Shown in pieces: positions 43,040 through 51,383 of a stretch of 64,000 bases of DNA. The first letter of the stretch is position 1, and each line of letters starts with the position of its first letter. Position numbers and translations under genes: made by a program. The DNA comes from Salinigranum marinum (GTDB lineage Archaea; Halobacteriota; Halobacteria; Halobacteriales; Haloferacaceae), in assembly GCF_024228675.1 (NCBI RefSeq), contig NZ_CP100461.1:3593398-3657397 (forward strand), written 5' to 3'. The notes beneath the pieces are model-generated. The model saw nothing but the letters and a program-made list of their open reading frames with translations, did no database searches and was not told where the DNA came from.

Positions 43040-43552
43040 TCAGTCCTCGCCGACCCCGTTGCCGCCGGCGTGCTCTGCCGATCCGTCCGTCGTTCGCTCG
43101 CTCGGTCGGTCCGCGGACTCGCCCGACTCCTCGCTCACGTAGCTCAGGGGGACGATGCCGGTGAGCAGGACGGAGGCGTACGCGAGCAGCAGCAGTCCGC
43201 CGAGTGTCGACCCGGTCGCCGTCGCCATGTCGGGAAAAACGGTCCCGAACGCCGACACGACGACCGCGTCGAGCACCATCCCGGGGAGGACGAGCAGCGT
43301 CGCGGCGGTGAGCCGGCGCTCCGGGGCGACGTCGAGCAGCGAGTAGACGGCGAACGCGACCATCGCCATCAGCGGGACCGTGGCGACGAAGACGAACGCG
43401 ACGCGCCCCGGGTCGTCGGGCGGGAGCAGAAACTGCCCGGCGACCCGGAGGCCGACGGTCGCGAGGAGCCAGACCCCGATCCCGACGCCGACGAGCGACG
43501 CGGCCTGTGTGCGCGAGCCGATCACCGCCTCGCGCGTGAGAAGGGGAGCCAT
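43040..43552 (-). CDS. Membrane protein, DUF5367-like
   Basis: A 170-residue protein with four hydrophobic segments (about 17-39, 47-67, 78-103, 110-130), including ASLVGVGIGVWLLATVGLRV, VFVATVPLMAMVAFAVYSLL and LPGMVLDAVVVSAFGTVFPD, and an acidic cytoplasmic tail. I recall such proteins as DUF5367-like; no function known. The ATG at 43552 is preferred over in-frame starts up to 43582. 60 bp upstream of the DUF6360-like gene on the same strand. Confidence 0.7.
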   Translation of the reverse strand: MAPLLTREAVIGSRTQAASLVGVGIGVWLLATVGLRVAGQFLLPPDDPGRVAFVFVATVPLMAMVAFAVYSLLDVAPERRLTAATLLVLPGMVLDAVVVSAFGTVFPDMATATGSTLGGLLLLAYASVLLTGIVPLSYVSEESGESADRPSERTTDGSAEHAGGNGVGED

Positions 43553-43631
43553 ACGTAACCTCAGGACGTGGCGGAACGTCAACGTGCCGACGTGCGAACT
43601 CCAAAAGGAGCCGGCGGACGCCGCGACGCGC

Positions 43632-45416
43632 TCAGTCGTCGGCCGGGAGCGGTTCGCCGTCGCGGTCGGTCGGTGCCGGCGAGGCGTCCAGATCGTCCTC
43701 GGCGGCGTACGGATACCAGGTCATCTTCGTGTTGTGCATCATCGGATCGTCGTAATCGGTCTCTTCGGGTTCGACGAGCGAGGCGAGGTACTCCTCGTCG
43801 TCCTCGTGGCGCTCGACGAACTCGCGGAACGTCTCGCCTTCGTTCCTGTTTGCCTCGAAGTTCGCCAGCAGGCTCCGGATCGCGCCGGGGACCTCGTCGA
43901 CCGGGACGCGCTGTTTGACCCACTGGGTGAAACGCGGGTTCTCGCCGAGGCCACCGCCGAGCCCGACGTCGAGCGCCTCGACCGCCTCGCCGTCCTTCCG
44001 CGTCTTCATCCCCCGCAGGGAGACGTCGGCGATCTGCGGCTGGGCACACGACGCGGTACAGCCCGACAGGTGAACGTGGAAGTCTTCGACGCCCGCGGGG
44101 AGGTCGACGTTCTCCTTCAGCCAGCGCGCGTAGCGCACCTGGCGGTTCTTCGTCTCGACGATCGAGAGCGAGCAGAACTCGGTGCCCGTGCAGGCGATCG
44201 AGCCGCGCATGAACGGGTTCGGGTCGGGCGAGTAAGTGTCGAGGAGCGGCTCTTCGAGGAGCGCGTCGAGCTCGGACTCGGGAACGTCGGTGATGATGAC
44301 GTTCTGTCGCTGCGTGACGCGCACCTCACCGGAGCCGTACTCCTCGGCGACGCGGGCCAACTCGCGCGTGTCCGGGGTGGCCATGCGGCCGACGAGCACG
44401 TTCAGGCCGACGTAGTAGTTCCCGTCACGCTGTTCGTGGACACCGACGTGGTCGGAGTGACCGCCCGTCGCGTGGCCGGCGTTGTACGAGTAGCTCTCGC
44501 GGAGGTCTTCGCCCGCCGTGCGGAGCTCGAAGTCGACGTACTCCTCCTGGAGCGTCTCGCGGATCTCCTCGGCCCCCATCTCGTCGACGAGGAACTTCAT
44601 CCGGGCGCTGTAGCGGTCCTCGCGGTTGCCGTAGTCGCGGAACAGCGCCGAGATCGCGCCGCCGACCTCGACGGCCTCCTCGGGCGTGACGAACGCGTCT
44701 AGCTCCCGCGCGAGTCGTGGCTCGTTCCGGGCCAGGCCGCCGCCGACGTTGACGTTGAACCCACGCACCCGCTCGTCGTCGATCTCCTTCGTCGCCGGCT
44801 CGAACGCCAGATCGTTGATGTCGCCCTGGCCACAGCCCTCGCGGCAGCCCGTCACGGCGACCTTCCACTTCCGCGGGAGGTTCGAGTGCTCGTCGTGGCC
44901 CTTGTACGTCTCGTGCAGCCCCTCGGCGACGGGCAGGGCGTCGACGTGTTCGTGTTTGTCCTTGCCGGCGACCGGACAGCCGACGATGTTCCGCCAGGAG
45001 TCGCCGCAGGCCTGTTGTGTCGACAGCCCCACGGATTCGAGCTTCTCGAAGATCTCGGGGACGTCCTCGAGTTTGATCCAGTGGAGCTGGATCGACTGCC
45101 GCGTCGTCCAGTCGACCCAGCCGTTGCCGAAGATCGGGTTCTCCGCGGGACCTTCCGCGTACTCGTCGGCGATCTCGGCGACCACTTCCGTCTGGCCCGG
45201 CTTCAGGACGCCGTTGGGCGTCCCGATGCGCATCATGAAAAACGACTCCTGGCCGTTGCGCTGGTGGTACAGCCCCCACCACTTGAAGCGCTCGAACCAC
45301 GCGTCGTGTTCGTCCTCGGGGATCGCGCCCCACCCCTCCTCGGCGAAGCGGAAGAGGTGCTCCCTGATCTCGTTGCCGTAAACCTCGGATTTCCAGTTTT
45401 CGACGTCCGTCGGCAT
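43632..45416 (-). CDS. nirA: Ferredoxin-dependent assimilatory nitrite (or sulfite) reductase
   Basis: A 594-residue sirohaem/4Fe-4S reductase made of two ferrodoxin-like plus two catalytic halves. The cofactor cysteines are in ACTGTEFCSLSIVETK (C-x5-C) near 411 and HLSGCTASCAQPQIAD (C-x3-C) near 450. The N-terminal half has NGQESFFMMRIGTPNGVL and VTGCREGCGQGDINDLAF. Reduction of nitrite to ammonia by six electrons from ferredoxin is the likely reaction; haloarchaeal nirA relatives work this way, but sulfite reductases of the same fold exist and a motif alone cannot separate them. ATG at 45416. No nasA or nitrate transporter is nearby. Confidence 0.9.
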   Translation of the reverse strand: MPTDVENWKSEVYGNEIREHLFRFAEEGWGAIPEDEHDAWFERFKWWGLYHQRNGQESFFMMRIGTPNGVLKPGQTEVVAEIADEYAEGPAENPIFGNGWVDWTTRQSIQLHWIKLEDVPEIFEKLESVGLSTQQACGDSWRNIVGCPVAGKDKHEHVDALPVAEGLHETYKGHDEHSNLPRKWKVAVTGCREGCGQGDINDLAFEPATKEIDDERVRGFNVNVGGGLARNEPRLARELDAFVTPEEAVEVGGAISALFRDYGNREDRYSARMKFLVDEMGAEEIRETLQEEYVDFELRTAGEDLRESYSYNAGHATGGHSDHVGVHEQRDGNYYVGLNVLVGRMATPDTRELARVAEEYGSGEVRVTQRQNVIITDVPESELDALLEEPLLDTYSPDPNPFMRGSIACTGTEFCSLSIVETKNRQVRYARWLKENVDLPAGVEDFHVHLSGCTASCAQPQIADVSLRGMKTRKDGEAVEALDVGLGGGLGENPRFTQWVKQRVPVDEVPGAIRSLLANFEANRNEGETFREFVERHEDDEEYLASLVEPEETDYDDPMMHNTKMTWYPYAAEDDLDASPAPTDRDGEPLPADD

Positions 45417-45508
45417 TCGTAGCGATCCCTACTCCCTCCACACGTAAGCCCGCCCGTATGCCGTCAACCCTTCCCGGTGCTTCGGGTAATCGGATATTGT
45501 TGCCTGTT

Positions 45509-45838
45509 TCAGATGCGGTCGGACACACACGGCACGCGCGTCCGTCGCAGGACGCTCTCGCGGTCGAGATCGTGGTACGCGCCGTCGACGATGCGGCCGA
45601 CGGGGAGCCACGACGTCTCGCCTTTCGTTCCGCACTCGATGCACTGCCCGTAGACCCGCGCTTCGACGGTGCGGCCGTCGACGCCGACCTGCTGGAAGTT
45701 CTCGACGACGAGATCCGGGAGCGCACAGCCGCAGAAGTCGAGGTCGTCGAACCGCCAGAGTTCGCTCACGCTCACGCGGCGGTCGTCGTTCACCGAGACC
45801 CATGCCCCATCGTCGAGGATGCGAAGCGCGACGCTCAT
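45509..45838 (-). CDS. Small Cys-motif protein, function unknown
   Basis: A 109-residue protein with RDDLDFCGCALPDLVVENFQ-like text (actual: LWRFDDLDFCGCALPDLVVE) and GQCIECGTKGETSWLPVGR. CxC plus CxxC, about 29 residues apart, suggests a zinc site. It matches small haloarchaeal proteins of unknown role. ATG at 45838 is preferred over the in-frame start at 45862 because homology-like sequence begins there. It lies upstream of nirA on the same strand with 92 bp between, so cotranscription is possible. Confidence 0.7.
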   Translation of the reverse strand: MSVALRILDDGAWVSVNDDRRVSVSELWRFDDLDFCGCALPDLVVENFQQVGVDGRTVEARVYGQCIECGTKGETSWLPVGRIVDGAYHDLDRESVLRRTRVPCVSDRI

Positions 45839-46023
45839 GCCTCCGTTTGGCCCCCCGGACACGAGTACAACCCGGCCGGCGCAATCCCTGACGAGTCTGG
45901 TGACGCCCCGCTCGACGGGAACCGCACCACTGCGCCTATTTTTCCGCCGAGATGTGTGTCAAAGATAGAGGCAGCGGTCTCCGCTATCCGGGAGTGCTGG
46001 CATCGATTACTGGCTGAGGCGGC

Positions 46024-46030
46024 CTTATTC
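46024..46030 (+). promoter_or_regulatory. TATA-like box for the tiny two-ORF operon
   Basis: CTTATTC is centred about 28 nt upstream of the ATG at 46055, leaderless spacing. Confidence 0.5.
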
Positions 46031-46054
46031 CACTCCGCCCCATGGACCCAGACG

Positions 46055-46144
46055 ATGAGTGAGTATCTCCGGTATCGTTCTCGACAACACGCGCCGGCCG
46101 ACGTCGCGCCGGAACTGTACGACGCAGAGGATGAGGGCCGATGA
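46055..46144 (+). CDS. Tiny 29-residue ORF, first of a coupled pair
   Basis: Encodes MSEYLRYRSRQHAPADVA and an acidic tail (PELYDAEDEGR). The ATG at 46055 sits 28 nt after a TATA-like box. The stop TGA (46142-46144) overlaps the next ORF's ATG at 46141 (ATGA), the mark of translational coupling in this genome. No family recognised. It is too short to judge by composition alone; the promoter and coupling are the reasons to keep it. Confidence 0.5.
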   Translation: MSEYLRYRSRQHAPADVAPELYDAEDEGR

Positions 46145-46287
46145 GTGAGGACGAAGCCGCCGCTACGGGGACGACCGATGACAACGCGGCCGACACCGAC
46201 CATCTCGACGAGCTACAGGCGGGTGCGGGCTGTACCGAGATCTGGGAGCATCTCTCCGAGCACCGCGAGCGTGCGGGCTCGGACTGA
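46141..46287 (+). CDS. Small 48-residue acidic ORF, second of a coupled pair
   Basis: Encodes an acidic N-terminus (MSEDEAAATGTTDDNAAD) followed by DHLDELQAGAGCTEIWEHLS and EHRERAGSD. The C-terminal part is helix-like with one Cys and a Trp, which looks like a conserved core rather than chance. Start overlaps the preceding stop by 4 nt (ATGA). Function unknown. The HTH gene at 46360 starts 72 bp later with its own TATA-like box. Confidence 0.55.
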   Translation: MSEDEAAATGTTDDNAADTDHLDELQAGAGCTEIWEHLSEHRERAGSD

Positions 46288-46359
46288 CCACACCGCTCTG
46301 TCGGCGGTCACACACGGCAACAGGACGCTTTTGACGCCGAAGCCCGATCCACGAACGAA

Positions 46360-47037
46360 ATGACCGACCGAAACCCCGGTCGCGAGTGGACGCATCCGGC
46401 CGATCGTGAGGAACCCGTGGGTGAACCGGTCGTCCGCGCCGACCCGTCGGTCACCGGCGAGCGTGCCCGCGAGGCGGTCGGGTTCGATCCCGACGACCCC
46501 GAGAGCGTCCAACTCGCCGCCGAGACGGTACGGGCGTTCTCGGAGAACACGGTCGGTGCCGAAGACAACGTGTACATGCTTCGCGGAGCGGCCGCCTGCG
46601 CCGCGCTGGTCCGCGGCGTCGGCTCGTACAAACGCGCCGCCGAGCGCGCCGGCGGCGACGTCTCGGTCTCGTTCATCCGGAAGTGGGCCCGCGTGCACGA
46701 CCTCCCGCAGGCGATCCGCCGGCACGTCGCTCGCGGCGACATCGCCCCGACGGCCGCGAAACACATCGCGCGTGTCTCGGGTGACGCGCGGTTCGCCCTC
46801 GCGTGGGCGACGCTCGACGGCGACCTCACCGTACGCGAGGTTCGACGGATCGCCAGCGCGGTCAACGCCGGAACCTCCGCGGCCGAAGCGCTGGCGGACC
46901 ACGGCGCCACGCTCGGCGAACTCACCGTCCGGCTGCCGCCGGAGCTGTATCTCGAACTCCGGCGACGCGCCTCGCTGGAGAACGTCCCCCCCGAAGACGT
47001 CCTCGCGGACGCCCTGACGGGGTATTTCGAGGGCTGA
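46360..47037 (+). CDS. Haloarchaeal HTH protein with ParB-like core (DUF7119-like)
   Basis: A 225-residue protein with a disordered N-terminus, then RAREAVGFDPDDPESVQLAA, DNVYMLRGAAACAALVRGVG, SYKRAAERAGGDVSVSFIRK and WARVHDLPQAIRRHVARGD followed by APTAAKHIARVSG (ParB/KorB-type HTH, about 110-150), and a C-terminal AELTVRLPPELYLELRRRA-like segment (here ELTVRLPPELYLELRRRASL) resembling a ribbon-helix-helix. Predicted to bind DNA; the DUF7119 name is from memory. The ATG at 46360 has CTTTTGAC about 27 nt upstream. No ParA neighbour, so a segregation role is not supported. Confidence 0.8.
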   Translation: MTDRNPGREWTHPADREEPVGEPVVRADPSVTGERAREAVGFDPDDPESVQLAAETVRAFSENTVGAEDNVYMLRGAAACAALVRGVGSYKRAAERAGGDVSVSFIRKWARVHDLPQAIRRHVARGDIAPTAAKHIARVSGDARFALAWATLDGDLTVREVRRIASAVNAGTSAAEALADHGATLGELTVRLPPELYLELRRRASLENVPPEDVLADALTGYFEG

Positions 47038-47185
47038 TCTGAAGGCGAACAGGCGGCACGCTCGCTCACGAGGCGGCGTGCCGCGCGAACGCAGTCCGCC
47101 CCGCAGTGACGCTCACAGCAGGTGACGGGTTGGAGGCGTCCTCGTATTTGAATCCGCCCACGGGGGCGGCTCTCGACAGTAAACG

Positions 47186-47191
47186 CTTATC
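47186..47191 (+). promoter_or_regulatory. TATA-like box for tRNA-Lys
   Basis: CTTATC preceded by AAACG lies about 29 nt upstream of the first tRNA base at 47218. Confidence 0.5.
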
Positions 47192-47217
47192 AACACACCG
47201 CGGCTACGTGGAGGTGA

Positions 47218-47291
<74 letters not shown>

Positions 47292-47394
47292 TGAGAGATC
47301 CGCGAGCCACAGCGAGCGGGCTGGAACGACCTGTGGGGGCTCGAACCCGGGGAGGCGCACGCAGCGAATACGGTGAGAGAGCACGTCTCCACTC

Positions 47395-47416
47395 GGTTCG
47401 ACTCCCTCTCGGCCCG
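47395..47416 (+). repeat. Partial copy of a tRNA 3' end (T-arm plus acceptor)
   Basis: GGTTCGACTCCCTCTCGGCC followed by CG matches the last 22 nt of tRNA-Lys (47270-47291) at 19 of 22 positions, 125 bp downstream. On the minus strand at about 47334-47352 there is another T-arm-like segment (GGGTTCGAGCCCC). No other cloverleaf part is present. It may be a scar of integration at the tRNA gene or a decayed tRNA gene. The rest of 47292-47491 shows no gene. Confidence 0.55.
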
Positions 47417-47491
47417 CTCCTGCGAGGAATGAGCGTGACGAGCGAAGCCGAAACTGCGTTCAAACGAGCCTGACCCCGCACAGTGAAACGC

Positions 47492-47968
47492 TCACTCCGT
47501 CCGCTCGCCCTGGTAGCTCCCCTCGTACGTCCCGTCGTGGTCCGCCTCGGCGAGCACTAGCTGTGCCACCCGTGCGCCGCGTTCGAGTTCGACGTAGTGG
47601 TGGACCTCCAGCAGGCCCTCGCCCTTACCCTCGTACCCCGCGTCCCACACCGCAGTGTTGAGCATACAGGAGTTCCGCATGAGCGACGAGCGCGGGTAAA
47701 TAAAGCCGACGTGTCCCTCGGGGATGTGGACGGTCTCGGCGTACTGGAGCACGTAGCCGCCGCGGCCGAGAGACGCCCACTTGCGCCCCTCGATGGACTC
47801 GAACGGGATCTCGCGGCGATCGCCGATCCGCTTGCCGTCGCGACTGATCCGCCCCCTAGAGGTCTGTTCGTGGACCGACGCGAGCGTCAGGTCGACCCCG
47901 TTCGGCTGCACCTGCGAGTCGTCTGCGGGCTCGACGTGGTCGGCGACGAACCGTCCGGACCGGAACAT
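47492..47968 (-). CDS. dUTPase / dCTP deaminase family protein
   Basis: A 158-residue trimeric-type dUTPase/Dcd fold protein. Visible: VQPNGVDLTLASVHEQ near 22, the phosphate-binding motif YPRSSLMRNSCMLNTAVWD near 92, DAGYEGKGEGLLEVHHYVEL near 110 and GARVAQLVLAEADHDG near 133. Haloarchaeal relatives are annotated as dUTP diphosphatase, which keeps uracil out of DNA and gives dUMP; deaminase activity cannot be excluded from sequence. The ATG at 47968 has CCCTTTTGT (minus strand, 47991-47999) at leaderless spacing. Confidence 0.88.
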   Translation of the reverse strand: MFRSGRFVADHVEPADDSQVQPNGVDLTLASVHEQTSRGRISRDGKRIGDRREIPFESIEGRKWASLGRGGYVLQYAETVHIPEGHVGFIYPRSSLMRNSCMLNTAVWDAGYEGKGEGLLEVHHYVELERGARVAQLVLAEADHDGTYEGSYQGERTE

Positions 47969-47991
47969 ACCCCCCGTGCTGGGAGGGGTCA

Positions 47992-47999
47992 CAAAAGGG
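47992..47999 (-). promoter_or_regulatory. TATA-like box for the dUTPase gene
   Basis: CCTTTTGT on the minus strand is centred about 27 nt upstream of the ATG at 47968. Confidence 0.5.
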
Positions 48000-48124
48000 T
48001 TTTGATGCGTCCATCGGCGGAGCCGACGGCATATTTACTCGCGGTCGAACGAATCTAAAACTTGCCGCGAAAATTGCCGGACAGCGATCGATTCGTCCCG
48101 GACTTTCACACACGACAGGGAGGA

Positions 48125-48132
48125 TTTATATC
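48125..48132 (+). promoter_or_regulatory. TATA box for aconitase
   Basis: TTTATATC predicts a transcript start near 48153, a few bases before the ATG at 48158. Confidence 0.6.
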
Positions 48133-48157
48133 TATCCGCCATCCACGGGCAAACGTT

Positions 48158-50131
48158 ATGGGACTGACGTTGACAGAGAAGATCCTTGACGACCATCTCG
48201 TCGAGGGTGAACTCGAACCTGGCGAAGAGATCGGAATCGAGATCGACCAGGTGCTCACGCAGGACACGACAGGAACGATGGTCTGGCTACAGTTCGAGGC
48301 GCTCGAACTCGACGAGGTCCAGACCGAACTGGCGGCGCAGTACTGCGACCACCAGACGTACCAGTTCGACTTCAAGAACACCGACGACCACCGCTTCCTC
48401 CGCTCCGCAGCGGGGACGTACGGCGCGTACTTCTCCCGCCCGGGCAACGGCATCTGCCACAACGTCCACAAGGAGAACTTCGCCGCACCCGGCAAGACGC
48501 TCCTCGGCTCGGACAGCCACACGCCGACTCCTGGGGGATTGGGCCAACTGGCGATCGGCGCCGGCGGCCTCGACATCTCCGTCGCGATGGGCGGCGGTGC
48601 CTACTACGTCGAGATGCCCGAGATCGTCAACGTCCGGCTCGAAGGTGAACTCCCCGAGTGGGCCACCGCGAAGGACGTCATCCTCGAGATGCTCCGACGC
48701 CTCTCGGTGAAAGGTGGCGTCGGCAAGGTGTTCGAGTACACCGGCCCCGGTGTCGAGTCGCTCACGGTGCCAGAGCGCACGACGATCACGAACATGGGGA
48801 CGGAACTCGGCGCGACCTCCTCGATCTTCCCGACGGACGAGCACACGCGCGACTACCTCGCCCGGCAGGGCCGCGAGGAGGAGCACGTCGAACTCGCGCC
48901 CGACGAGGACGCCGAGTACGCCGACGAGATCACGGTCGATCTCTCGGAGCTGGAGCCGCTCATCGCCACGCCGTCGATGCCCGACAACGTCGTTCCCGTC
49001 CGCGAAGTGGCCGGGGAGAGCGTCGAGCAGGTCATCGTCGGCTCCTGTACGAACGGCGGGTACGAGGATATCCTCCCGGCCGCGAAGATGCTCGAGGGGC
49101 GGCAGATCAACCGCAAGACGGACATGATCATCGCCCCCGGCTCGAAGCAGGCGTCGGAGATCCTCGCCCGCGACGGCTGGACCGCCGAACTGATGGCCGC
49201 CGGCGTCAACTTCTCCGAGGCGACGTGTGGTGCCTGTATCGGCATCGGCCACGTTCCCGCCTCCGACTCCGTCTCGCTGCGGACGTTCAACCGCAACTTC
49301 GAGGGCCGGTCGGGCATCGAGGACGACAACGTCTACCTCTGCTCGCCCGAGGTCGCCACCGCCGCCGCGCTCAAGGGCGAGATCGTCGACCCGCGCGACC
49401 TCGCCGACGAACTCGGCGACCTCGAAGCGCCCGGTGTCGAACTCCCCGACCAGTACGACGGCTCGAAGACGGACATCATCACGCCCGAGGGGGCCGTCGA
49501 CGACTCGCTCGTCAAGGGCCCGAACATCGGGAACGCGCCGATCGGCGAGCCGCTCGACGCCGACGTCGCGGGCGAGGTGCTCCTGAAGATGGACGACAAC
49601 ATCACGACGGACCACATCATCCCCGCCACGTCGGACATCCTGATGTACCGGTCGAACATCGAGAAGCTCTCGGAGTACACGCTTTCCCGTGTGGACGAGA
49701 CGTTCGCCCAGCGCGCGATGGACGCCGACGGCGGCGTCCTCGTCGCCGGCGAGAACTACGGCCAGGGCTCCTCCCGGGAGCACGCCGCGATGTGCCCGCT
49801 GTACCTCGGCGTCGAGGCAGTCCTCGCCGAGTCGTTCGCGCGCATCCACCGCGCCAACCTGTTCAACTTCGGCATTCTCCCCCTGACGATCGACGCCGAC
49901 ACCTACGAGCAACTCGAGCAGGGCGACGACGTCGAGATCGTCACCGACGTCGCGGCGGCCGTCGAGAGCGGTGAGGAGGAGTTCACCGTTCGCGTCAACG
50001 ACGACTGGGAAGCCACGGCGACGATGAAGGCCTCCGAGCGCGAGCGCCGCATCCTCGCCGCTGGCGGCAAGCTCCGTCTCACGAAGGAGCAGTACGACGC
50101 CGACAGTGGCGCGGCACCCGCCGACGACTGA
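48158..50131 (+). CDS. acn: Aconitate hydratase
   Basis: A 657-residue monofunctional-type aconitase converting citrate to isocitrate in the TCA cycle. Domains 1-3 (about 1-420) hold SDSHTPTPGGLGQLAIGAGG near 115 and the [4Fe-4S] ligands in IVGSCTNGGYED near 294 and ATCGACIGIGH near 358. The swivel domain (about 500-640) begins DDNITTDHIIPATSDILMYR and contains ENYGQGSSREHAA. This matches the haloarchaeal mitochondrial-like aconitase group. The ATG at 48158 is supported by the TATA box; upstream in-frame sequence is not protein-like. It stands alone, followed by rimI with its own promoter. Confidence 0.96.
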   Translation: MGLTLTEKILDDHLVEGELEPGEEIGIEIDQVLTQDTTGTMVWLQFEALELDEVQTELAAQYCDHQTYQFDFKNTDDHRFLRSAAGTYGAYFSRPGNGICHNVHKENFAAPGKTLLGSDSHTPTPGGLGQLAIGAGGLDISVAMGGGAYYVEMPEIVNVRLEGELPEWATAKDVILEMLRRLSVKGGVGKVFEYTGPGVESLTVPERTTITNMGTELGATSSIFPTDEHTRDYLARQGREEEHVELAPDEDAEYADEITVDLSELEPLIATPSMPDNVVPVREVAGESVEQVIVGSCTNGGYEDILPAAKMLEGRQINRKTDMIIAPGSKQASEILARDGWTAELMAAGVNFSEATCGACIGIGHVPASDSVSLRTFNRNFEGRSGIEDDNVYLCSPEVATAAALKGEIVDPRDLADELGDLEAPGVELPDQYDGSKTDIITPEGAVDDSLVKGPNIGNAPIGEPLDADVAGEVLLKMDDNITTDHIIPATSDILMYRSNIEKLSEYTLSRVDETFAQRAMDADGGVLVAGENYGQGSSREHAAMCPLYLGVEAVLAESFARIHRANLFNFGILPLTIDADTYEQLEQGDDVEIVTDVAAAVESGEEEFTVRVNDDWEATATMKASERERRILAAGGKLRLTKEQYDADSGAAPADD

Positions 50132-50221
50132 ACTACTCCCACTTCCACCCCTTCTCCGTTCTTTCACGCGGTCAGCGGCGGCGCTGCAAGGGGGGTCGCG
50201 ACGCACGGAACCGGCCGCCGT

Positions 50222-50228
50222 GTTTTTG
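50222..50228 (+). promoter_or_regulatory. TATA-like box for rimI
   Basis: GTTTTTG is centred about 29 nt upstream of the GTG at 50254. Confidence 0.5.
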
Positions 50229-50253
50229 CGCGGGGCTCTCGTAACGGAGCAAT

Positions 50254-50871
50254 GTGTCCCCCGCGAACGGACCGGACGACATCCGCGAGACCCTCCACGA
50301 CGGCGCAGTCGTGATCCGGCAGGCCGAACAGGCCGACCTGCTCGATGTCTACCGCCTCGAGCGGTCGACCTTCCCCCAGCCGTGGCCGTTCTCGGCGTTC
50401 GAGTCGTTCGTCGGTGAGCGCGGCTTCCTCGTGGCGACGCCCCAGGACGCGCCGTCGGTCGTCGGCTACGTCGTGAGCGACACGACCCCGAACTACGGAC
50501 GCGACATCGGCCACGTAAAAGACCTCGCGATCCACCCCGACGCGCGACGACAGGGGCTCGGCCGCGACCTGCTTCGCCGCGCGCTGGGGGCTCTCTCGGC
50601 GGCGGGTGCGGCGCTCGTCAAACTGGAGGTCCGCGCGAGCAACGACGCCGCGCTGTCGCTGTACCGAAGCGAGGGGTTCGAGCCGCTCCGGCGGATCCCC
50701 CGCTACTACGAGGACGGCGAGGACGCCTACGTGATGGTGCTGGACCTCGCGGAGTGGAGCGCGGACGCCGGCGGCGACGCCGACGCTGACGACGCCGCGT
50801 CGGGGATCGACCCCACGCCGTCGCAGGCCGCCGAGCGCCCCGACGTCGTGGCCGACGAGGACGAGCGCTAA
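50254..50871 (+). CDS. rimI: Ribosomal protein S18-alanine N-acetyltransferase type GNAT (RimI/Ard1)
   Basis: A 205-residue acetyltransferase. The GNAT core (about 20-165) has VIRQAEQADLLDVYRLERST, FPQPWPFSAFESFVGERGFL, the acetyl-CoA motif AIHPDARRQGLGRDLLRRAL near 91, and LVKLEVRASNDAALSLYRSE (family signature of RimI). Archaeal relatives acetylate protein N-termini co-translationally rather than only S18, so the symbol follows the family. An acidic tail (about 170-205) is added. The start GTG at 50254 lies at leaderless spacing from GTTTTTG; an ATG two bases earlier is out of frame. Confidence 0.9.
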   Translation: MSPANGPDDIRETLHDGAVVIRQAEQADLLDVYRLERSTFPQPWPFSAFESFVGERGFLVATPQDAPSVVGYVVSDTTPNYGRDIGHVKDLAIHPDARRQGLGRDLLRRALGALSAAGAALVKLEVRASNDAALSLYRSEGFEPLRRIPRYYEDGEDAYVMVLDLAEWSADAGGDADADDAASGIDPTPSQAAERPDVVADEDER

Positions 50872-50909
50872 TCCGGCCGCTTAACCCCGTGGCTCGCCTT
50901 CGCTCCGCC

Positions 50910-51368
50910 ATGGGCTACGCCTGTCCGGTCTGTGAAGAACCACAGCAGGACGCCGAACACCTCGCGAACCACCTCGCGTTCCAGGCGATGACACACGGCG
51001 ACGACCACGAGACGTGGCTCGACGAGCACGCCCCCGACTGGGCGAGCGGCGGGCCGGCGGAGCTCGCGCCACTGGTCGCCGCCCACGCCCCCGACGCGGC
51101 GTACGAGACCGCGTTCGAAGACACGACCGACGGGGAGACCGACGGAAAACAGTACGATCCCGACCTGCAGGGGGAGGTGGGACCGCACGCGCACGACCAC
51201 GGCCACAACCACGGCTACGAACGGGGAGAGCCCCTCTTCGGGGGGTCGATGGGCGACCTCGACCCCGAGACGCGCGACGTCGTCGAGGACGCGCGGGAAC
51301 TCACGCGGGAGATGCTGGCCGACGACGGTGACGACGACGCCGGGGACGAGGCCGAGAGCCGCGACTGA
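50910..51368 (+). CDS. Zinc-finger-like haloarchaeal protein (DUF5810-like)
   Basis: A 152-residue protein with a single N-terminal finger, YACPVCEEPQQDAEHLANHL (C-x2-C ... H-x3-H, about 3-22), then HGDDHETWLDEHAPDW. A His-rich segment (GPHAHDHGHNHGYERGE, about 100-116) and acidic C-terminus follow. I recall this as DUF5810, known only in haloarchaea; function unknown. ATG at 50910, with CTTAACC about 28 nt upstream. Together with the DUF5809-like gene at 51961 it forms a conserved haloarchaeal neighbourhood, split here by a membrane protein on the other strand. Confidence 0.82.
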   Translation: MGYACPVCEEPQQDAEHLANHLAFQAMTHGDDHETWLDEHAPDWASGGPAELAPLVAAHAPDAAYETAFEDTTDGETDGKQYDPDLQGEVGPHAHDHGHNHGYERGEPLFGGSMGDLDPETRDVVEDARELTREMLADDGDDDAGDEAESRD

Positions 51369-51383
51369 GCGCCCGCCGTGGCG

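Noticed and set aside
46360-47037. ParB-like protein considered as part of a chromosome-segregation or replication-origin locus
   Set aside because: No parA, orc1/cdc6 or origin repeat cluster lies nearby; only the HTH resembles ParB.
48062-48157. N-terminal extension of aconitase upstream of 48158
   Set aside because: It would cover the TATA box; homology starts at the ATG at 48158.
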